A DNA stretch of 64,000 bases from Pseudomonadota bacterium (GTDB lineage: Bacteria; Pseudomonadota; Alphaproteobacteria; Rhodobacterales; Rhodobacteraceae): NCBI GenBank assembly GCA_020161655.1, contig JAIUPC010000008.1, positions 179,385 to 243,384 on the forward strand, written 5' to 3'. The translations under genes were made by a program, and so were the position numbers. Positions 9,678-18,199 of this stretch are shown here, piece by piece. Within the stretch, counting starts at the first letter, position 1. Every line of letters begins with the position of its first letter. The notes beneath the pieces were generated by a model. The model worked only from the letters and a program-made list of their open reading frames with translations. It did not search any database and was not told the origin of the DNA.

Positions 9678-10982
9678 ATGAAGATCGCAATGATCGGCAC
9701 CGGCTATGTCGGCCTTGTCTCCGGGGTCTGCTTTTCGGACTTCGGCCATGATGTCGTCTGCGTCGACAAGGACCCGCGCAAGGTCGAGATGCTGACGAAG
9801 GGCGAGGTGCCGATCTATGAGCCCGGCCTCGACACGCTGATGGCCAAGAACGTCAGCGCCGGGCGGCTGAATTTCACCGGCGACCTCAAGGCGGCCGTCG
9901 ATGGCGCCGAGGCGGTCTTCATCGCCGTCGGCACGCCGACAAGGCGCGGCGACGGCCATGCCGACCTTTCCTATGTGATGGCCGCGGCCGAGGAGATTGC
10001 CGAGGCGCTGACCGGCTATGCGGTCATCGTGACGAAATCGACCGTCCCCGTCGGCACCAATGCCAAGGTCCGCGCGGTGATCGAAGGCGCGGCTCCGGGC
10101 AAGGCATTCGACGTCGCCTCGAACCCCGAATTCCTGCGCGAAGGTGCGGCCATCGACGATTTCATGCGGCCTGACCGCGTCGTCGTCGGCACCACGTCCG
10201 AGCGCGCGAAGAAGGTTATGGGCGAGGTCTACCGCCCGCTGTTCCTGCGCGACTTTCCGGTCCTTTTCACCGATCTTGAGACGGCGGAGATGATCAAATA
10301 CGCCGCCAACGCCTTCCTTGCGACCAAGATCACCTTCATCAACGAAATCGCCCGGCTGTGCGAAAAGGTCGGCGCGGATGTGAAGCAGGTGTCGAAGGGC
10401 ATGGGGCTGGACAACCGCATCGGCAACAAGTTCCTCCATGCCGGCCCCGGCTACGGCGGGTCGTGCTTCCCGAAGGATACGACCGCGCTCGCCCGGATCG
10501 GGCAGGAATATGCAGCGCCCATCCAGATCGTCGAGACCGTCATCAAGGTCAATGAAGAGGTCAAGCGCCGGATGGTCGAGAAGGTCATGGACCTTTGCGG
10601 CGGTTCGGTGAACGGCAAGACCGTCGCCGTCCTCGGCGTGACCTTCAAGCCCAATACCGACGACATGCGCGACGCGCCCTCGCTGACCATCGTGCCGGCG
10701 CTGGTCGGGGGTGGTGCCAAGGTGCGGGTGGTCGACCCGCAGGGCCGCCGCGAGGGCGAGCATCTTCTGCCCGGCGTCGAATGGCTCGACGATCCCTATC
10801 AGGCGGCGAAGGATGCCGATGTGGTGGTGCTTCTGACCGAATGGAACGAATTCCGGGCGCTCGATCTTGGGCGGCTGGCCCGCGCGATGAAGCATCCGCG
10901 GATGGCCGACCTTCGGAATATCTATTCGCCAAAGGATGCCGATCTCGCGGGTTTCGAGGCCTATACGGCGGTGGGGCGCTGA
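9678..10982 (+). CDS. ugd: UDP-glucose 6-dehydrogenase
   Basis: This 434-residue enzyme makes UDP-glucuronate from UDP-glucose with 2 NAD+, for surface polysaccharides. The N-terminal Rossmann motif is MKIAMIGTGYVGLVSG. Catalytic Cys263 lies in GPGYGGSCFPKD, and ATKITFINEIARLCE and the C-terminal UDP-binding domain (VLGVTFKPNTDDMRDAPS) are intact. The ATG at 9678 fits the family start exactly. The 139 bases before it (9539-9677) show no gene. It has no glycan genes beside it, but galU and galE at 39848-41746 supply and use the same UDP-glucose pool. Confidence 0.96.
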   Translation: MKIAMIGTGYVGLVSGVCFSDFGHDVVCVDKDPRKVEMLTKGEVPIYEPGLDTLMAKNVSAGRLNFTGDLKAAVDGAEAVFIAVGTPTRRGDGHADLSYVMAAAEEIAEALTGYAVIVTKSTVPVGTNAKVRAVIEGAAPGKAFDVASNPEFLREGAAIDDFMRPDRVVVGTTSERAKKVMGEVYRPLFLRDFPVLFTDLETAEMIKYAANAFLATKITFINEIARLCEKVGADVKQVSKGMGLDNRIGNKFLHAGPGYGGSCFPKDTTALARIGQEYAAPIQIVETVIKVNEEVKRRMVEKVMDLCGGSVNGKTVAVLGVTFKPNTDDMRDAPSLTIVPALVGGGAKVRVVDPQGRREGEHLLPGVEWLDDPYQAAKDADVVVLLTEWNEFRALDLGRLARAMKHPRMADLRNIYSPKDADLAGFEAYTAVGR

Positions 10983-10990
10983 GCCGGACC

Positions 10991-11037
10991 GCCGGGGTTC
11001 CACCCCGGACCCCGGGGGTATTTGGACAACGAAGAAG
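10991..11037 (+). repeat. Short intergenic repeat, copy 1, with hairpin downstream of ugd
   Basis: After the ugd stop, CCGGGGT (10992-10998) pairs with ACCCCGG (11002-11008), followed by ACCCCGGGGGTATTTGG. A closely similar element lies on the opposite strand at 25645-25690, also directly after a stop codon. Both end with CCCCGGACCCC, then GTATTT and GGACA. It may act as a weak terminator between the convergent ugd and matB genes. Confidence 0.6.
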
Positions 11038-11038
11038 C

Positions 11039-12547
11039 TCAGGGCGTGAAGAGAGTTTTGAGGTCTTCGCGAAGGAGGTTCTTCTGCACCTTGCCCATCG
11101 TGTTGCGCGGCAGGTCTTGGCGGATGTCGATGTGCTTGGGCTGCTTGAACTTGGCGAGGCTTGAGGCGAGCGCTGCCTGAACCGCCTTGGCGTCGATTGA
11201 CGCCCCCGCCTCGGGCACCAGCACGGCCACCACTGCCTCGCCGAAATCGGGATGCGGCACACCGATCACGGCGCTTTCTTGGACGCCGGGCAGCGCGTCG
11301 AGCGCCATTTCCACCTCTTTGGGGTAGACGTTGAAGCCGCCGGAGATCACCAGATCCTTGGCGCGGCCGACGATGGTGACATAACCATCGGCGTCGATGG
11401 TGCCGAGGTCGCCGGTGATGAAGAAGCCGTCGGGGCGAAGCTCCTCGGCGGTCTTTTCGGGCATCCGCCAGTAGCCCTGGAAGACGTTCGGGCCGCGCAC
11501 CTCGATGGTGCCGATCTCACCTTTCGGCACCTCTTTGCCGGTGCCGTCGCAGACCTTCACCTCCACGCCCGGCAGCGGGAAACCCACCGTGCCGGCCTGC
11601 CTTTCGCCTTCGTAGGGGTTCGAGGTGTTCATGTTGGTTTCGGTCATGCCGTAGCGTTCAAGGATGCGCTGGCCGGTCCGCGCCTCCCATTGCCGGTGCG
11701 TCTCGGCCAGGAGGGGCGCGGAGCCTGAGACGAAAAGCCGGATGTTGCCGACAAGATCGCGGGTCAGGCGGGGATCGTCGAGAAGGCGCGTGTAGAAGGT
11801 CGGCACGCCCATCATCGCGGTCGCCTGCGGCAGGAAGCGGACCACCTCCTCGGCGTCGAACTTCGGCAGGAAGATCATCGGGCAGCCGGCGAGAAGCGCC
11901 ACGTTGGTGGCGACGAACAGCCCGTGGGTGTGGAAGATCGGCAGGGCGTGGAGAAGGACATCCTTTTCGGTGAAGCGCCAGTAATCCGTCAGCACACGGG
12001 CGTTCGACAGGAGGTTGTCGTGGCTGAGCATTGCGCCCTTGGAGCGGCCCGTCGTGCCGGAGGTATAGAGGAAGGCGGCAAGATCACCGGGGGCGCGGGG
12101 TTCGACGGCCATGGGGGGCAGTCCCCGCGCAAGGTCGGCAAGGCTGCCGGTCCCGTCCGGGTCGAGTGTCAGGAGCCGCGCCCCGGCGGCCTCGGCCACA
12201 GGGGCAAGCGCAGCGGCGACCTTGTTGCCGGCGACCAGCAGCTCCGCACCGGCGTCACCGACAAAATAGGCCATCTCAGTTGGCGTGTAGGCAGTATTCA
12301 GCGGCAGGAAGACCACGCCCTGCCGGATCGCCCCGGCGATGAGGGCGAGCATGTGGGGGCTTTTGTCCATCTGCATCGCTACCCGGTCGCCGGGCATTAG
12401 CCCCGCCTGACGAAGCGCCGCGCCATAGCTTGCGGCAAGATCGCAGAAGGCGCCATGCGTCAACGAGGACCCGTCGGGAAGATGGAGGAACGGGGTTGCC
12501 AGCCCCTCATGCCGGCCAAAGAGCGCGTCGTAGAGATGATTGGCCAT
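11039..12547 (-). CDS. matB: Malonyl-CoA synthetase (MatB-type) or related acyl-CoA ligase
   Basis: This 502-residue AMP-forming acyl-CoA ligase activates a carboxylate via an acyl-adenylate. It has the P-loop-like motif LYTSGTTGRSKGAMLSHDNL, GVPTFYTRLL, ERYGMTETNM and the C-terminal hinge and lysine motif PRNTMGKVQKNLLRE. Length and the segment LPIFHTHGLFVATNVALL match malonyl-CoA synthetases, the basis for the name. Methylmalonate or another short acid is an alternative. It is read leftward, 50 bases downstream of znuB, and could be at the end of the zinc operon by read-through, though no functional link is apparent. No malonyl-CoA decarboxylase is in view. Confidence 0.8.
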   Translation of the reverse strand: MANHLYDALFGRHEGLATPFLHLPDGSSLTHGAFCDLAASYGAALRQAGLMPGDRVAMQMDKSPHMLALIAGAIRQGVVFLPLNTAYTPTEMAYFVGDAGAELLVAGNKVAAALAPVAEAAGARLLTLDPDGTGSLADLARGLPPMAVEPRAPGDLAAFLYTSGTTGRSKGAMLSHDNLLSNARVLTDYWRFTEKDVLLHALPIFHTHGLFVATNVALLAGCPMIFLPKFDAEEVVRFLPQATAMMGVPTFYTRLLDDPRLTRDLVGNIRLFVSGSAPLLAETHRQWEARTGQRILERYGMTETNMNTSNPYEGERQAGTVGFPLPGVEVKVCDGTGKEVPKGEIGTIEVRGPNVFQGYWRMPEKTAEELRPDGFFITGDLGTIDADGYVTIVGRAKDLVISGGFNVYPKEVEMALDALPGVQESAVIGVPHPDFGEAVVAVLVPEAGASIDAKAVQAALASSLAKFKQPKHIDIRQDLPRNTMGKVQKNLLREDLKTLFTP

Positions 12548-12597
12548 GGTCGCCCCCAGTTTCCTGCCAAGGGCTTAGCGGCCCCTGCCGGCGAATT

Positions 12598-13386
12598 CTA
12601 GCGGGCCCTACGGCCTTTCGCGAGGCTGAAGGCGAATAAGGCGGCTGCGGCGGTCACGATGCTTGGCCCCGCCGGCGTGTCATAGGTGAAGGAGCCCCAG
12701 AGGCCGGCAAGGACCGAGGCGCAGCCGATGAGGACGGCGATCAGCGCCATGCCTTCGGGCGTGCGGGCAAAGCTCCGCGCGGCGGCGGCGGGCACGATCA
12801 GCATGGCGGAGATGAGAAGCGCGCCGACGATCTTGATCGCCACGGCGACGACGAGCGCCAAGGCTACGGTCAGCACGAAACGCTCCCGGCGGGGGTCGAG
12901 GCCCGCCGCCTGCGCCAGTTCCTCGTTCACCGTCGCAGTCAAAAGCGCGTTCCAGCGCCAGGCGAGAAGGCCGAGAACGATGGCCGCCCCGCCCCAGATC
13001 CAGGCAAGGTCGGCAAGGCTGACCGTCAGGATATCACCGAAGAGAAAGGCGCTGAGGTCGCTTCGGACCTGCGGCGCGAAGGAAATGGCGACAAGGCCGA
13101 TCGCCAGCGCCGAATGGGCAAGGACGCCAAGGATGGTGTCGGCGGCGCGGTCGCGGCTGGACAGGACGGTGACGAGCGAGGCGACGGCGAGCGCAACGAG
13201 CGCGGTGCCAAGGGCAACCGGCAGGTCGGACAGCAGCGCCAGCGCCACGCCGAGAAGCGCCGCATGGGCGGTGGCATCCCCCATGTAGGCCATGCGTCGC
13301 CAGACGACGAAGGCGCCAAGCGGGCCGGCGGCCAGCATCAGGCCGACCCCGGCGAGGGCCGCATGGATCAGGAAGGCGTCAGGCAT
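12598..13386 (-). CDS. znuB: Zinc ABC transporter permease ZnuB
   Basis: This 262-residue inner-membrane permease of the ABC-3 metal transporter family forms the channel of the ZnuABC zinc importer. About eight hydrophobic segments are visible, with family motifs GDATAHAALLGVALA near the N-terminus and AIKIVGALLISAMLIVPAAAA in the second half. The frame is open further upstream, but that part is the shadow of the His-rich znuC tail. The ATG at 13386, overlapping the end of znuC by eight bases, gives the normal family length. Confidence 0.93.
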   Translation of the reverse strand: MPDAFLIHAALAGVGLMLAAGPLGAFVVWRRMAYMGDATAHAALLGVALALLSDLPVALGTALVALAVASLVTVLSSRDRAADTILGVLAHSALAIGLVAISFAPQVRSDLSAFLFGDILTVSLADLAWIWGGAAIVLGLLAWRWNALLTATVNEELAQAAGLDPRRERFVLTVALALVVAVAIKIVGALLISAMLIVPAAAARSFARTPEGMALIAVLIGCASVLAGLWGSFTYDTPAGPSIVTAAAALFAFSLAKGRRAR

Positions 13387-14143
13387 CGGCACCCTCATGA
13401 TGATGGTGGTCGTGGTCATGATCGCAGCCGTCATGGACATGGTCGTGGTCGTGCATGTGCCGGTAAAGCGCCAGCGCGCCCCCCGTCCCCATGCCGAAAA
13501 GCGCGCGGTACTCCGGGGCGGCGGAGACGATCTCCGGCGTCCCCTCACAGCAGACATGGCCGTTGAGGCAGATCACCCGGTCCGAGGCGCGCATGACGAC
13601 GTGAAGGTCATGGCTGACCATAAGCACCGCCGCTCCGGTTTCGGCCCGCACCTCTTCCAGAAGCTTGTAGAACGCAGCCTCGCCGGGCTGGTCGAGGCCT
13701 TGGGTCGGTTCATCGAGGATCAGGATTTCGGGCGCGGAGAGAAGCGCCCGCGCGAGGAGCACGCGCTGCAGCTGGCCACCAGACAGCGCGGAGACCTGGC
13801 GGCGTTCCAGTCCGGCGACCCCGGTCCGGCCAAGCGCCTCGGCGGCGACGGCATCGCTTACGGGACGGGGCAGCGACAGGAAGCGGCGCACGGTCATCGG
13901 CAGGGCCGCATCGACATGGAGGCGCTGCGGCACGTAGCCGATGCGAAGGCCGGGCTTCCGCGTCACCGCGCCGCTGCTGCCGGGCTCGAGCCCGATCAGC
14001 GCGCGGATCAGCGTCGACTTGCCGGAACCGTTCGGCCCGAGGACGGTGACGATCTCACCGCCCGCGATGCGGAAGTTCACGCCGCGGAGGATGTCGTGGC
14101 TGCCGCGCCGGACGCCAAGCCCCTGCGCCTCAATCAACGGCAT
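13379..14143 (-). CDS. znuC: Zinc ABC transporter ATP-binding protein ZnuC with His-rich tail
   Basis: This 254-residue ATPase powers ZnuABC. Walker A is GPNGSGKST, the signature is LSGGQLQRVLLARAL and Walker B is EILILDEPTQGLD. The last 25 residues are dominated by His and Asp (HDHDHVHDGCDHDHDHHHH), a likely zinc-binding extension. I chose the ATG at 14143 (MPLIEAQGLGVRRG); it lies inside the 3' end of zur with a 14-base overlap, so the three genes form one tightly coupled operon. Regulation is probably by Zur at the box beside the zur start. Confidence 0.94.
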   Translation of the reverse strand: MPLIEAQGLGVRRGSHDILRGVNFRIAGGEIVTVLGPNGSGKSTLIRALIGLEPGSSGAVTRKPGLRIGYVPQRLHVDAALPMTVRRFLSLPRPVSDAVAAEALGRTGVAGLERRQVSALSGGQLQRVLLARALLSAPEILILDEPTQGLDQPGEAAFYKLLEEVRAETGAAVLMVSHDLHVVMRASDRVICLNGHVCCEGTPEIVSAAPEYRALFGMGTGGALALYRHMHDHDHVHDGCDHDHDHHHHEGADA

Positions 14144-14636
14144 GGGGCACCCCGCGGCAGGCGGGGCAAAGGCCCACGGCCTCCACATTCATCCGCTCGA
14201 CCGAAAAGCCGATGGCTTTCGCGGCATCGTCCATCGCCCGGCCGACCGCATCGGCGGGGGCTTCGGCCACGGCGTTGCAGGCATGGCAGATGAAGAAGGC
14301 GGGGCGGTGCGCGGTGCCGGGGCACATGCAGGCGGCGAAGGCATTCAGCCGCCGGATCCGGTGCGCGAGCCCATGATCGACGAGGAAATCGAGCGCGCGG
14401 TAGGCAACCGGAGGCTGCTTGCCGAAACCGTCCTCGGCCAGTTGCTCCAGAACCTCGTAAGCGCCCATTGCGCGGTGCGAACGCAGGAGGATCTCCAGCG
14501 CCCGGCGGCGCACCGGCGTCAGGTTGACGCCCTGCCGTTCGCTGAGCGCGTCGGCCTCGGCCAGAACGCCGTCGGCACAATGGGAATGGTCATGCGAGCG
14601 GAAAGCCAGCGGGGCGGTGTCAGGATCGGGCGGCAT
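14130..14636 (-). CDS. zur: Zinc uptake regulator Zur (Fur family)
   Basis: This 168-residue Fur-family repressor binds DNA when zinc-loaded. The winged helix spans about residues 35-100 (LTPVRRRALEILLRSHRAMGAYEVLEQL), followed by a dimerisation domain with three cysteine pairs: Cys103/105, Cys117/120 and Cys157/160. These are structural and sensing zinc sites. Its own start codon touches a Zur-box-like palindrome, which implies autoregulation. It is divergent from znuA and co-transcribed with znuC and znuB, so the assignment as Zur rather than Fur is well supported by context. Confidence 0.95.
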   Translation of the reverse strand: MPPDPDTAPLAFRSHDHSHCADGVLAEADALSERQGVNLTPVRRRALEILLRSHRAMGAYEVLEQLAEDGFGKQPPVAYRALDFLVDHGLAHRIRRLNAFAACMCPGTAHRPAFFICHACNAVAEAPADAVGRAMDDAAKAIGFSVERMNVEAVGLCPACRGVPHAVD

Positions 14637-14650
14637 GTTATAGTATCACA
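14636..14650. promoter_or_regulatory. Zur-box-like palindrome 1 (zur side)
   Basis: TGTTATAGTATCACA is an imperfect inverted repeat (GTTATA facing TATCAC) abutting the zur start codon. It resembles Zur boxes of alphaproteobacteria, which carry GTTATA/TATAAC halves. Confidence 0.55.
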
Positions 14651-14661
14651 ATCTGGTTGAC

Positions 14662-14678
14662 ACGTTACGATATAACAT
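14662..14678. promoter_or_regulatory. Zur-box-like palindrome 2 (znuA side)
   Basis: GTTA-CGATA-TAAC (14664-14676) is an inverted repeat followed by a further CATACTAAC. It lies 41 bases before the znuA start, where a bound repressor would block the znuA promoter. Together with box 1 it suggests separate repression of the two divergent units. Confidence 0.6.
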
Positions 14679-14718
14679 ACTAACAGCCTCCGCCAACCGC
14701 AATGCCCCGGAGTACCCG

Positions 14719-15588
14719 ATGCGCCTGTCCCCGTCCGCCGCTCTTCTCGCCTTTCTGCCCGTGGCTGCGCAGGCCGAAGTTCCCGCCGTTGTCGCCGATA
14801 CGCCGGTGGTGCATTCGCTGGTGGGTGAGGTGATGGGCGATCTAGGAACGCCCGAGCTTCTGGTCAGTGGCGGCGCCGATCCGCATGATTACCAGCTTCG
14901 GCCATCGCAGGCGCGGGCGCTGGCGAATGCGGGGGCCATCTTCTGGGTCGGGCCGGAGATGACGCCCTGGTTGAACGATGTGGTGGCCACGTCAGGGGCG
15001 GGCGACAAGGTTGTGTTGCTCGATCTGCCCGGCACGCATCTGCGTGACTTCGGCGCCGGAGACGAGCCGGATGAGGGCCGCGATTCCCATGCCTGGCTCG
15101 ATCCCGGCAATGCGCGCATCTGGCTTGGCGCGATCGCCGAAACGCTCGCCACGAGAGACCCCGACAACGCGACGGCCTATCGGGCGAATGCGGAGGCTGC
15201 GACTCAGGCGCTCGACCGGCTCGACGCCGATCTGAAGGCGCGTCTCGCGGGCGTCGCGGGCGGCATCGTCGTGGCGCATGATGCCTATGGCTATTTCGCC
15301 GATCACTACGGCCTCACGGTGGTTGCCAGCCTCGCGGGCGGCGATGCTGCCCAGCCGGGCGCGGCGCATCTTTCGGAGGTTGCGGCACTTGTCAGGGACG
15401 GCGGCGCCACCTGCGTCTTTCCCGAGACCGGCCATGACCCGAAGCCCGCCGTGGCCTTGGCCGGGGAGACCGGCATCAAGGTCGGCGAGGCGCTCGACCC
15501 CGAAGGACTGGGCATGGCGCCCGGCCAGGGCCTTTACGCAGCGCTGATGACGGCACTTGCCGAAAAGATCGCGGCCTGCGCCGGCTGA
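14719..15588 (+). CDS. znuA: Zinc ABC transporter substrate-binding protein ZnuA
   Basis: This 289-residue periplasmic protein captures zinc for ZnuBC. A signal peptide (about residues 1-19, ending AAQAE) is followed by the cluster A-I fold with likely ligands His56 in GGADPHDYQL, a His in DSHAWLDP, a His in VAHDAYGYF and the ETGHDPK region. The His-rich loop found in many ZnuA proteins is reduced here to a short acidic segment (GDEPDEGRDSH), while the His-rich stretch sits on ZnuC instead. It is divergent from zur across two Zur-box-like sites. Confidence 0.94.
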   Translation: MRLSPSAALLAFLPVAAQAEVPAVVADTPVVHSLVGEVMGDLGTPELLVSGGADPHDYQLRPSQARALANAGAIFWVGPEMTPWLNDVVATSGAGDKVVLLDLPGTHLRDFGAGDEPDEGRDSHAWLDPGNARIWLGAIAETLATRDPDNATAYRANAEAATQALDRLDADLKARLAGVAGGIVVAHDAYGYFADHYGLTVVASLAGGDAAQPGAAHLSEVAALVRDGGATCVFPETGHDPKPAVALAGETGIKVGEALDPEGLGMAPGQGLYAALMTALAEKIAACAG

Positions 15589-15666
15589 GGCCGTTCTCTC
15601 TGTTGCCTTGCGGACGGGGCTGGCGGAAGATGACCCGAGGCCCACAAGGCCAATGCAGAAAGCGCC

Positions 15667-16176
15667 ATGCCCCGATCCGTCGATTTTCCCGAAGCTTTCA
15701 GCGAGCTTGGCCAACTCGTCGGCCTCTCGCGCCCGGCGGGCCTGTGCTTTGCCGCGATCTGGCGGGCGGCGCAGGCGCCTTGTGCCGATGATCTGACGGC
15801 GACGCTCGGCCTGTCCCGCTCGAACGTCTCGACCGCGCTGAAGGAGTTGCGCGACTGGGGGCTGGTCTCGCGGGTCAGGGCGCCGGGCGACCGGAAGGAA
15901 TACTTCGCCGCCGATCCCGACCCGTGGCAGGTTCTTGGCGTCATGCTCGGCGCGTTCCAGCGCCGGGCGCTGTCGCCGGCCATCGACCGGCTTCTATCGG
16001 CCGAAGAGGGCGGCGATGCCCGCGCGGCAGCCCTTCATGCGGCGCTGAGCCCGCTTTCCGACCGGCTGGCCGCCCTTGCAGCCCTTCCCGCCCGCGACCT
16101 TGCTGGCGCGGCTGAGTGGAATGGCGGCAGGGCTGAAGCGGGCGGCAAGAAGAAAAAGAAGAAGCGCAAGGAATAG
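15667..16176 (+). CDS. GbsR/MarR-type winged-helix regulator with Lys-rich tail
   Basis: This 169-residue DNA-binding protein of the GbsR-like MarR family has its winged helix at about residues 20-85 (ADDLTATLGLSRSNVSTALKELRDWGLVSRV). The C-terminus ends in GGKKKKKKRKE, a basic tail that may add nonspecific nucleic-acid affinity. GbsR relatives often control osmolyte or betaine genes. It follows znuA on the same strand and ends seven bases from the convergent HyuA-like gene at the end of the amine cluster. Whether it regulates that cluster is unknown. Confidence 0.75.
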   Translation: MPRSVDFPEAFSELGQLVGLSRPAGLCFAAIWRAAQAPCADDLTATLGLSRSNVSTALKELRDWGLVSRVRAPGDRKEYFAADPDPWQVLGVMLGAFQRRALSPAIDRLLSAEEGGDARAAALHAALSPLSDRLAALAALPARDLAGAAEWNGGRAEAGGKKKKKKRKE

Positions 16177-16183
16177 GCAGCCG

Positions 16184-18190
16184 TTACCCCCGGGCGATGC
16201 GTGGGCGGCCGGTGACGCGGATGCGAAGCCGCGCCTCGATGAACATGGGCTGGCCTTCCACATCGACCTCGGTGAGGTCGCAGTGCTCCGTCACCCGCAC
16301 GTCCTCCACCCCTGCCGCCACGGCCTTGGCGCGGGCCTCGGCCTCAAGCGCCGCGCGCAGCCGCTCGATGGCCTTGTCGCGTTCGTTGAACCGGGCCGGG
16401 CCTTCGGCGAGATGCGCCACGAAAAGGCCGGGGCCGGGCGAGGAGACGAGCCCTTCGGCATGGACGGCACTTTGGCCGACGACCGCGCCGATGGCATTGG
16501 CGACGCCGGCATGTTCGGGCAGGATCATCCGGGCATTCAGCGCCTGACCGACCGCGCCGTAATAGCTCGGCGCCGACGCGCCAAGGCCGATCACCGGCAG
16601 CGCGAGTTCGGCATTCAGGCGCAGGATACCCGAATGCCCGGCCAGACCGGCGCGCAGAAGCGGATGGCGGGCCAGAACTTCGGGCGCGTCATGCCAGCCT
16701 TCCTCCTCGGCGAAGGCCGCCTCAAGCAGGCACTCCACGGTCTGTTCGGTCAGCTGGTCGATGATGCCCTGCGCGATGACCTCGGGGCTTTCCGCGATCC
16801 GGTCGCCGCGCCCGTTCCGGCGCTTGGCGAACAGCGTCACCGCCTTCCGCGCCGCCTTTGCATCCCAACTGTCGAGCCGGCCAAGGACATGGGAGGCGTC
16901 CGACGGCGTCACCCCGGCGATCATCACCTGTCCGCGAGCAACCAGCCGCATCAGCGCCGGCAGGTCGAGCCGGGTCCTGACCGCATCCGCCAGCCGCACC
17001 GGGCCAGCCTCAAGCCTTGCGACCACGCCTTCCTCGCGCGGGGCGAGGCCCAGGGGCGGCGTGCCGCGCCACATCGGCAGGGCAAAGCGCCCGTCCATCT
17101 CGCCCACCGCATCCTGCGCCAGCCAGGCGTCGAGTGCGTCATGGACCAGCCCCGGCCAATCGCGCGCGGCCAAGGACACCGGCACCAGCCGGCGCGGCCC
17201 GAGGCGGAGCCTTGTCCGCAAGCCCTCCTCAAGATGCACCTCGCTGTCGCCGCCAAGGCCGGTCGTCCGCATCGCCACGGCCTCGACCATGGTGCGGAAC
17301 TGGCCGACACGGGCGCCGAGGGGGTCGATGGCCGGCAGGCCGCCGCGCAGAAGGCAGACATCCGTCGTGGTGCCGCCGATGTCGGAGATGAGCGCGTCGG
17401 TCTCCCCCGTCAGCCAGCGCGCCCCGGCGACGCTCGCGGCGGGACCGGAGAGGATGGTCTCGATCGGCCTTTCGCGGGCCATGGTCGCAGAAACAAGCGC
17501 GCCGTCGCCACGGACGACCATCAAGGGCGCGTCGATGCCGATCCGGATCATATGGCCTTGGCAGGAGGATATGAGGTGGTCGATCATGCCGATCAGCCGC
17601 GCATTCAGCACCGCCGTCAGCGCCCGGCGCGGGCCGTTCAGGCCGGCGGAAAGCTCATGCGAGCAGGTGACGGGCTTGCCGGCCATCTGGCGGATCAGGT
17701 CGCGCGCGGCAAGCTCATGCGCCGGGTTGCGGGTGGCAAAGCTCGCCGCCACGGCAAAGCCGCTGACGCCGCCGGCGAGGTCGTCCAGCTGCGCCCTCAG
17801 CGTCGCCACATCCAGCGGCCTGAGTTCTGTGCCGCCATGGTTGTGGCCGCCCGCGACCCAGATCACCGGATCGCCCTTCATCGATTCCTCAAGTCCGGCG
17901 CGGCGGAACTCTCCCTGATCGAAACCGATGAACACCAGAGCCACGCGGCCACCCTGCCCTTCCACCAGCGCATTGGTCGCAAGCGTCGTCGACAGCGAGA
18001 CGAGGCCCACCTGCCCCGGCGCGATCCCGGCCCTGGCGATGGCGGCGTCGATGGCGCCACCGACGCCGATGGCAAGATCGGGCCGCGTGGTCAGCGCCTT
18101 GGCCGAAGCGATGACGCGGTCCTCGCCTTCATCCAGCACGACCGCATCGGTATAGGTGCCGCCTGTATCGACACCGAGAAGATAGCTCAT
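16184..18190 (-). CDS. HyuA-like hydantoinase/oxoprolinase family protein
   Basis: This 668-residue protein of the hydantoinase A family has an actin-like ATPase fold: N-terminal phosphate motif LLGVDTGGTYTDAVVLDEG (residues 4-22) and second motif ALISDIGGTTTDVCLLRGG. Family members hydrolyse cyclic imides or amides with ATP, or carboxylate ketones, usually with a HyuB partner encoded next door; no HyuB is present here. It is the last gene of the leftward cluster, nine bases after the GMC oxidoreductase. Related actin-fold ATPases also reactivate corrinoid methyltransferases, a role worth considering because an MttB-like gene lies in the same run. Substrate unknown. Confidence 0.82.
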   Translation of the reverse strand: MSYLLGVDTGGTYTDAVVLDEGEDRVIASAKALTTRPDLAIGVGGAIDAAIARAGIAPGQVGLVSLSTTLATNALVEGQGGRVALVFIGFDQGEFRRAGLEESMKGDPVIWVAGGHNHGGTELRPLDVATLRAQLDDLAGGVSGFAVAASFATRNPAHELAARDLIRQMAGKPVTCSHELSAGLNGPRRALTAVLNARLIGMIDHLISSCQGHMIRIGIDAPLMVVRGDGALVSATMARERPIETILSGPAASVAGARWLTGETDALISDIGGTTTDVCLLRGGLPAIDPLGARVGQFRTMVEAVAMRTTGLGGDSEVHLEEGLRTRLRLGPRRLVPVSLAARDWPGLVHDALDAWLAQDAVGEMDGRFALPMWRGTPPLGLAPREEGVVARLEAGPVRLADAVRTRLDLPALMRLVARGQVMIAGVTPSDASHVLGRLDSWDAKAARKAVTLFAKRRNGRGDRIAESPEVIAQGIIDQLTEQTVECLLEAAFAEEEGWHDAPEVLARHPLLRAGLAGHSGILRLNAELALPVIGLGASAPSYYGAVGQALNARMILPEHAGVANAIGAVVGQSAVHAEGLVSSPGPGLFVAHLAEGPARFNERDKAIERLRAALEAEARAKAVAAGVEDVRVTEHCDLTEVDVEGQPMFIEARLRIRVTGRPRIARG

Positions 18191-18199
18191 CTTAACGTC

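Noticed and set aside
14144-14188. Longer znuC start at 14188
   Set aside because: The added residues are a shadow of zur; the ATG at 14143 matches the family N-terminus.
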